Source: Branchinecta lynchi (Eukaryota > Arthropoda > Branchiopoda > Anostraca > Branchinectidae). From it: a stretch of DNA of 64,000 bases. This document shows, in pieces, positions 27,601 to 36,600 of the stretch. Location: contig JAKZAP010000014.1 in the NCBI GenBank assembly GCA_023053575.1, forward strand, positions 13,418,938-13,482,937, read 5' to 3'. Positions within the stretch are counted from its first letter, which is position 1. The number at the start of each line of letters is the position of its first letter. The notes below the pieces were generated by a model. The model did not search any database, had not been told where the DNA came from, and saw only the letters and a program-made list of their open reading frames with translations. The position numbers and the translations under genes were made by a program.

Positions 27601-30600
27601 GACGAATTATCTGTCCGGGTAAAAAAATATTGTCTAATAAAGACTCAGCGTCTTTTCTTAGCGGTAAATCCGTCATCTAATCAACTTCAAATAAAACTTT
27701 CGCTTTTGACGAATTTTCCGGTTTGGCCGGATTCCGGGTGAACTAGTTGTCCGACGAAAAAATGGTTTTCATCGTCGTGTTCAATATGTCTTCTTACCCC
27801 ATAATAAAACATCTAATCAACTTCAAATAAAACTTTTAATTCTAACCAACTTTCCGTTTTTTTCCCAGATTCCGGACGAACTACTTATCTGGCAAGAAAA
27901 GGACTTTCACCATCGTGTTCAGCATGTCTTCTTACCTCATGATTGTCTATCACATTAGCTGTTTAAAAATATCTTGTTTGCCCCTTAATTTGAACCCCCT
28001 CCCCCACCCCTAAATGTAAGGATACAGACCCATCTAGGAACTTGACCTTACCCCTGACACAAAGAATCCTCACACCAAGCTTCATGAAAATATCTCATTC
28101 CCTTCGAGAGTTATCGTGCTGACAGACGGACGGCCACTTACGTTTTGGGATCCCAAAAATTACTGCTGACACAAAAAATGTCAACAGTGATACACTGATA
28201 TTTTTACATAACTGTTAATACAATTAAAATATAGTTCTAGTTTCGTGAAAGCTTAGTTGAATTAAATGATACTATCACATATACTGTATACAGTTTATTC
28301 GTGATACTATTTAATTGGGTCAGGTACAGTTAAATTGAGTTTAGTTGACCTATTTTTGGGATCCCAAAACGTAAGTGGAGGGATACCTATGACATCGCAA
28401 AAGTTGTCCGTCTGTCCGTCCGTCCGTCTGTAAGCACGATAACTCTCGAAGGGAATGAGATATTTTGATGAAACTTGGTGTGAGGGTTCGTTGGGTCGTC
28501 GGACCAGTCAAGTTCGTAGATGGGCTTTGTAGCTCTACATTTAGGGGTGGGGGAGGGGATTCAAATTAAGGGACAAACAAAATATTTTGAAACAGCTAAT
28601 GTGATAGTCGATTATGGGGTAAGAAGACATGCTGAACACGATGGTGAAAATCATTTTGTCATCGGACAAGTAGTTCGCCCGGAATCCGGCCAAAACCGGA
28701 AAGTTTGTTGAAAGTAAAAGTTTTATTTGAAGTTGATTAGATGTTCGATTAAGGGGTAGGAAGACATGCTGAAGACGATGGTGAAAATTATTTTCTCGAC
28801 GGACAAGTGTTTCGCCCGGAATCCGGCCCAAACCGGAAAGTTTGTTGAAAGTAAAAGTTTTATTTGAAATTGATTAGATGTTCGATTTAGATGTAGGAAG
28901 ACATGCTGAAGACGATGGTGAAAACTATTTTCTCGATGGACAAGTATTTCGCCCGGAATCCGGCCCAAACCGGAAAGTTTGTTGAAAGTAAAAGTTTTAT
29001 TTGAAGTTGATTAAATGTTCGATTTATAGGTAGGGAGACATGCTGAAGACGGTGGTGAAAACTATTTTCTCGACGGACAAGTATTTCGACCGGAATCCGG
29101 CCCAAACCGGAAAGTTTGTCAAAATTAAAAGTTTTATTTGGAGTTGATTAGATGTTCGATTTAGGGCAAGAAGACATGCTGAACACTTATGTGAAAACAA
29201 GTTTCTACCCGGACATGTAGTTCGTCCGGAATCCGGCCAAAACCGGAAAACTGTTGGAAGTCAAAGTTTTATTTCTAGTTGATTAGATAAGCGATTTAGG
29301 GGTAAGAAGAGATGCCGAGTCCCTGTGTGACAATCGTATTTTATCCGGACATATAGTTCGACCGGAATCCGGCTGGAATCGGAAAATTTGTTATAAGCTA
29401 AATTTCTATTTGAAGTTGATTAGATATTCATTACTGGGGAAAGAAGATACCCTGATTTCGTCTTAGAGCTTTCTTTTTTCGCCGGACAAGTAGTTCTGGA
29501 GTTCGGCCGGAACCGGGAAATTGGCAGAAGTGGCAGGAAGTTTTCGTCAAAACAGATATGACTTATAGGGGTAAACACACATGCTGAATCCAAATCTGAA
29601 CTTGGTTTTCTCAGGTGATTGGCTATTTGGCCTTAATCTGTTTCTGAATTTTAATTGTAAAAATGTTCAAGGAGTCTGGCGAAGACTGGATCTGGCTAAG
29701 ACAAGACCCAGTTGTCTGGATCAGATATTGAATTTTTGGGATCCCATCGAAACCTTTGGTCTTGTTATTTTTCCAGTATAGTTGTCAGATTTTTGCGCCA
29801 TTGCTCGATTTTTTTCTTGGAATTTATTTTGAATGGAATGCGTTGTCCGAATCGGAATTAATAACTGGGCCTGAACTTTCTCAGCAATATGGGGAAAACA
29901 CTGTGAACAGCTTATTATTGTTCGTCTGATCGTGCTTATTCACACCCTTTTTTTTCTACCAGGATATGCTTTAACACGCCTTTTTATTCGGGAAGTTTTC
30001 AAGATGTAAATCTTGGACTGGACCCTTGACATCGAGTAAGAGCGACTAAATTTTTTCGCAGGAATATAGGATAAACTAGGAACAGCCAATTTCATATTTT
30101 TTTCAGCATCATCTTTAAGATTAGTTAGAGTGACGACGACTACCATCGCTAGTAAACTTGAGGCGTTTTTTCCCGAGCTCCGGGAACCAGAGCCCAAATT
30201 ACTTGCGGTTGAGTCTCGTGACTGAAATGTGCCGATGCTATAACCAAAGTTTGTTTATGGAATCACTGCTTTCCACGGGAAATGTAAAGCGAGTCCCGTA
30301 ATAGTTTTACATAGGTTTGGGGGATGTACTTTGCTCGCGGAGAAATCCCCTTTACCTCTATTTTATTGATGCGCCATACTAGCTCGGAATTCGACGTCAT
30401 TTCATTGATGTAGATTCTATTATCGTTGTTCTTTTGCAAATGGTTGTTGGCAAAAGGACACGAAGCCACTTGTTTTGACTGGGCCGGGTTAGATTCACTC
30501 GGCGCGAATCTGCCTCCTATTTGCATTTCTCTGTACATTGTAACAAAAATCTTGGAGTATTTGCTACTGGGATTAATCTTGTCTCTAAAAAGATAATCTT

Positions 30601-33600
30601 AGCGCTAATTCGGATTAACCTTATCTCAGTCGAGATAAGATTAATCCCAGTAGCAAATACTGCAGTTAACTTTAATCCTTACTCGGAGAAACTTTTTACA
30701 GTGTATATGCTGCATCTGGGAGGTATGTGTGCTAGTGAGAAAGTGCCGAGTCTTCAGATCACGACATCAATTCAGGTTCTTCCTTCTTTCAGGCTTCTTG
30801 AGTGGTCCGTCACCAACGCTACCGTAATCCCGAAGTCTGCTGCGCCAAGCGTTTATAGCAACTTGGCGAACAACCCAATAGGAAGGAATCAGGCGTTCCT
30901 TTTCCTGCGTGACAACTGGGATTCAGCCAAACAGTAGTGAGTGAATAGACGTGTCCTTTCTACTTTTGTCAGAACGAGCGGCAACACTGTAATCTTACAT
31001 ATTCAAAGTCTGGGCAAGGTTGACTAGGTGTGATTTGTGAATCCAGAGAATTTTCTTCAAGAGAGGTGTCGGGTTGGTCCTGTAACAGCTCACGGTCACT
31101 TTTGTGGGTTACATAGCTTGTTGTTTGTCTGTGAAGCCAAAGCCGTATCCACACAGTTTTTATGAGGGGGCACTCGACCTCGGTGAGCGACTAAACCCTA
31201 AATTTGTATGATCGATGTTTCGTCGCTAACGCCTGTATATATTTTTATGGCACTTGAGCTTACTCAAGTGCCATATAGCGATTGTAATTTCTGTCCGTCA
31301 GTCGGTCTGTCGGTCTGTCGGTCCCGGTTTTGCTAGTTCGGGCACTTCCAGATAAGCTAGGACGATGAAACTTGGCAGGCATATCAGGAACTGGACCAAA
31401 TTAAATTAGAAATGGTCGATTCCCCGATCCGACCATCTGGAGGGGAGTGGAGGGAGGGGGAATCCGGAAAAAACAGGGAAAATGAGATTATTTTTAGCTT
31501 ACGAACGGGTGATCGGATCTTAATGAAACTTGATATGTGGAAGGACTTCGTGTCTCAGACCCTCCATTTTAAATCCAGACCGGATCCGGTGACATTGGGG
31601 GGAGTTGGAGGGGGAAACGGGAAATCTTGGAAAACACTTAGAGTGGAGGGATCCGGATGAAACTTGGTGGAAAGTACAAGCAAAAGTCCTAGATACGGGA
31701 CTGATATAACCGGAACGGATCCGCTCACTTTGGGGGAGTTGGGGGATGGAGAAGTCCGAATTTGTAGTGATCCCGCGAGTTCCGTGCTTCCTGATGTGCT
31801 GGGATGATGGAAATTGACAGGCATGTCTGGGACCCGACCAGATTAAATAGGAACTCGTCAATTCCCCGGTTCGACCATCTGGGGGGGGGAGTGGAGGGAG
31901 GGTGAAGCCAAAATTTGAGGTATTTTTAGCTTGCGAACGGGTGATCGGATCTTGATGAAAGTTGATATTTAGGATGACCTCGTGTCTCAGACATCTCACT
32001 TTAAATCCGGACCGGATCCGATGACACTGGGGGGAGTTGGAGGAGGGAGCCGGAAATTTTGAGAAACGCTTAGAGTGGAGGGATCGGGATGAAACTTGGT
32101 GGGAAAAACAAGCACAAGTCCTAGACACGTCATTGACATAACTGGACCGGATCAGGGCACTGTGGGGGAGTTGGGGTGGGGGTCCGGATTTCTAGCGATC
32201 CCGCGAGTTTGGCATACTTCCTGATGTCCTAGGGCGATGAAACTTGGCAGGTATGTCAGGGATCCAAACAGATTGACTTGAGAACAGCCGTTTCCCCGAC
32301 CCGACGATCGTGAGGGGAGTGGGTGGATGGGGAGTCCGGAATCTAGTGGCGTGCATAACTTTTGAACGGGTGATCGGATTTGAATGAAACTTGTCTGGTG
32401 AGCTATCACCTCGGACGTTCAGTGTCACGTCCGGGTCGGGTCCGATACCTGTGGGGATGGGGGGGGGGAACTCAAGAAACTCTAAAAGCAGAGGGATTGG
32501 GACGAAACTTAATGGAAGGAACAAGCATTAGGCCTAGACGAAATTGACGGAGCCAGATGGTTTCGGGGCTCTGTGGGGGGAGTTGGAGGGGGTTTCCTGG
32601 AATCCCGGTAGTCGTGAGTTAGAATAGTTCCAGATGTAAAACGACAACGAAACTTTGCAGGCATATTAGCGACCGGAATTATCTTGACTTAAGAACCTGA
32701 CACAACATACCCCTAGAAACTTCCATTCCTAGATCCGAGCCTTTTCTGGGGAGCAAGAGAAGAGAAATATGGAAATTGACTTCTATAAATTGCAAACGAG
32801 TGGTCTGATTCGAGTGAAACTTCATGGGTGATACGAATCGATGACCTCGACATGTAAAACATGCGTTCGAACCATATGCGACCACGATTAGGGGGATTGG
32901 GGGTAGGGGGACTTTTGACATGCACAAAAACCAAACGGATGGACCGAATGAGATGCAAATTCGACAGTGCCGAGTCTATGCGGCCTAGATTTGTTATTTG
33001 GCGTCCGGGCCGGATTCGGCCAAGGTAGGGGGGGGGGGGGGGGGTACTGGAAACTTGCAGATAGGCTATGCTCCAATTTCAGTAAAACTTGATGGACAGG
33101 AACAGGGAATTCAGAGATTGGGCCCGAACCGGCTCCAACAACGTTGGTGGGAGGGGGGGGGGGGGTACCGGAACTTTCAAAAAATGCTCAGATTGGAGTG
33201 AAACTTGATAGATGGTATAAAAGAAGATGCTTTAGGTGGTCGATTTTTTTTATTCCAAACCAGACTCGGCCACGGTAGGTGGAGATAGAGTGAGTACCGG
33301 AAATCGTGTAGGACGTCGAGGGATCAAACAAATGGATTTATTGGGATGAAAGTTTGAACAGTCATGTGCATTTGCTACTGACAATCGAGACGATGCCGGA
33401 ACTGCTCAGAAATTAGTGAAACTAAATATCCAGATCCAGATAACCGGTTTTACGCATCTGTAGCATGAGACGCGAAAACTCTTTCGGAGCATAACGAACA
33501 CGGAAAATAGTGAAATATGGCAAATGCAAAGATTAGTGAGGTGTCGTTCTTGTACAGCCTACTCGTACAAGTGCCATATGAGCTCGTAGCTCTTGTTTGA

Positions 33601-36600
33601 CAGGCCCATCATGCCATGGACCCCTCGCACTGTTTACTCTTCAGTTTACAGTATTTTTTTCTATTTGAATACTTTAAAATTGGGCTGTGCTTTCAAAAAA
33701 TAACCGACGGTTTTGGCTGTTTTAAGCCTTTTCCAGACCCGTTGACCTATAGCGAAATCAGGGAAGCAATTTAAATATCCGCTTTTCTGATGGAAAAACT
33801 TCTCGCAGACACCGTTGACAGCGTGATACACATCGAAGGTAGCAAAACACACAAGTGAGAAAATCAGCGTGGTTTTGTTAGTGGGGTTAGAATGTACCGT
33901 ACGAAATTCGGGTGTCCGGGTTTAGAAATATATGGGGTGATAATGGAAGTAGGTTCAAGGTTCAAGGTTTAATTTACACTTCTGTATAAAATCAAAATAA
34001 ATAGGGTCAAGCCGGGGACACAAGTTTATTCCAGCAATGGTTTCTACGGATACGTCAGCTACGATTCTTCATAAGCGATATTTCGGCCCTTCTTGGCAAG
34101 GGTCCTCGTCAGGCTTCCAATCCTCTTATTCAACGTCGGGGAAAAAGACAGGTTTGTTTCTTTCCCCGACGTTGAATAAGAGGATTGGAAGCCTGACGAG
34201 GACCCTTGCCAAGAAGGGCCGAAATATCGCTTATGAAGAATCGTAGCTGACGTATCCGTAGAAACCATTGCTGGAATAAATGTTTCAAAGTCAGCTTGGG
34301 CTCAAAGAATATTTACGGGGACACAAGGTCGATTGAGAAAAACCCGGTACAATATATAACAAACATATTTTACCTATAACTAATTATATAAATAAATGTT
34401 AATAATTCCGTGACTCACCACCAGACGGGAACCCGCCCCACAAACCCACCGACACTCGGCAAGATCAACCCGAAATCCCACAAAAGAAAATACCCAATGC
34501 GCAAGCGAGGGTTACCGATGGCCGGCAACTAATATGGACCCCAACCAAAACACATCAACAACAAACAAAGAAAAATTTACTTTAATTTTTTTTTTATCGA
34601 TGATTCTTGAATTTATTTATAAGTATAGAAGTTGCGTTAGTATTATAGATAAGACAGGTCCTTTAAGCTTTTACTGGGGGGGTTAATAATACTATTATTA
34701 AAATATTCCAGTAAAATTGTGTCATTTATGAGGCTAACATTCATGAAATTTCCGACTTTTCGTATATCATTGTTGTTTGTCGTATGGGTAGAATCGATGT
34801 GGCAGGTTGTTTAAGGGTACTGATTTATCTTCCAGCTTCGGCCGCTCAAATGAAGGTGCAAGGGGCATCGCCGATGTTAGCAAGTTTTTCAGCGTCCAAA
34901 GTGAGCTGGACGAGGTAGGTAGACTTTTAATATCGTAGCAAAGGCTAGGAATATTTTTCCACTCGTAAATATTTTCTTACCGATAGTAATTTATCTCAAA
35001 ATAGTAATATGAAGTAGTACGAAAAAGTTGCATGCAGTCCTAACGATGCTACTACATGCTTCTACTTCAAGGCTATCGTGTTACTGTATACTACTATATG
35101 CTACTATTAGCAAGACTGGATGCTACTATGGCAAGACAAGATGCTACTGGATACTACTACTTAAGGTTGGACCAGTCCGAGGCACATTAAATGATAGTAT
35201 GCTTTGCTCTTACATAGCATTACATGCAACGTTTTCGTACTACTACCACACTACTACGCAGGCTACAAATTTTTCATCGGCTTGGTTCTGATAAATTTGC
35301 TGTAAGCCTAAAAACACGAGGGGATACGAACTACAGGTTGCCGTTTTGGGATGGTGTTATCTTTTCCGTGTTAAGTAAGTAATTAATTAATTTGTCAGGG
35401 TCCAAAAAACATGCGATGGATCACACAAAAAGGTAATCAAAAGCGGAGCCTTAGTAGATGAAAATTAAATAATACAGAAAAAACCCTAAAATGAATTGTG
35501 GGTGTCAATATCGTAAAATACGATGGAGTACAAACAAATAATTAAGAACAAGTTGGTAGTCTTAGTAGGTGAAAACTCGGTAACGCATACAAACACTAAA
35601 ATAATTTCGGATGTCAATAGAATGAATGAATGAATGAATATTTTTATTTACCCACTTCTATAAAATAGAAATAGTGGAGTACATAAAGAAAAGAAAGAAA
35701 CACAACTTAAAAATTAGGATACAACTTTACACATCAAACAGATTACACTTCAAACAAACGGACAAGACCGTGATGTGGAGAAAATGCAGCGACCGACAGA
35801 TTCCTATGCAGCTCGTCAAGTTTAACAGTTATATTAGTTACTGAAAATTTAGTTATCATTTTTCGATTTTTATACCAAATTGGCAAGTAGAGGAGGAATT
35901 TACAGTAGCGGAAGTATGCTATTCGAATAGCTGCTACATCCTTCTTCTTCAGCAGGGGGTAGAGTCCCGAAAGGTAAAGGACCAAGTGGTCGCAGTAAGT
36001 GGCGTAGAGCTTAGCAATAGTGTAAGTAAGTAATAAGTAATTTATTTATAACCCGCCGTTTTCAGAAAGCGGAATAAATGAAGAAAGTAAATAAAACACA
36101 TAAACATACACAAAAAGACACTTAATTTCAATCGTCGGCCAGGAAGTAGTGTAGAAGGTCGTGCGCTGGTTGGGTTCTGTTGTCAATGATTTTTTATAGC
36201 GACGAAGAAACATCCAAAAGGGTAACACTTGCATCTTGAATTTTGAACTTCTCCTTCAAAGTATGGTTATGGCATAATTTCGACAAGTGGAGCAGGTGCT
36301 TTGCATATTTAAAATACCATGATCTCATCTTTTTTATCTCCTTCTTTCGCAGAACATGTGTGACACCAGAACAAAATAGTATAGAAGGAGCGCAGAAAGT
36401 GCTGTGCAATTTTCCCAAGCTTTATGATTATAGCGCCCCCGGTTGGGGACGATGCGCCCATAGGCGGTATGGATTGATCTAGAAACTTCTTGAACAACCG
36501 AAGAGCAAAATTTTGACAACGAGGAGTATGGTAAAAAATATAGAGTAAAGCTACAAAAGCATTTCTCGTCTTTCCCAGCTTTATGTCTAGCCTAGTCCGC

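Larger units (their letters stand above)
33650..34670 (-). repeat. Family F element, interrupted
   Basis: The segments 33650-33950 and 34629-34670 together match, in reverse complement, the uninterrupted copy at 57441-57770. Shared blocks include the GTACGAAATT segment, TTTTCTGATGGAAAA and GCGTTAGTATTATAG. The gap is filled by an antisense LINE. Confidence 0.65.

Noticed and set aside
34081..34224. A complete functional hammerhead ribozyme
   Set aside because: The core and stem II are present, but a cleavage triplet with matching stems I and III was not found by eye, so only the core is claimed.
34037..34268. Two ORFs on opposite strands encoding almost the same 69-residue protein
   Set aside because: They arise because the DNA is a perfect palindrome. 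The frames start and stop by chance within the arms and show no known domain.
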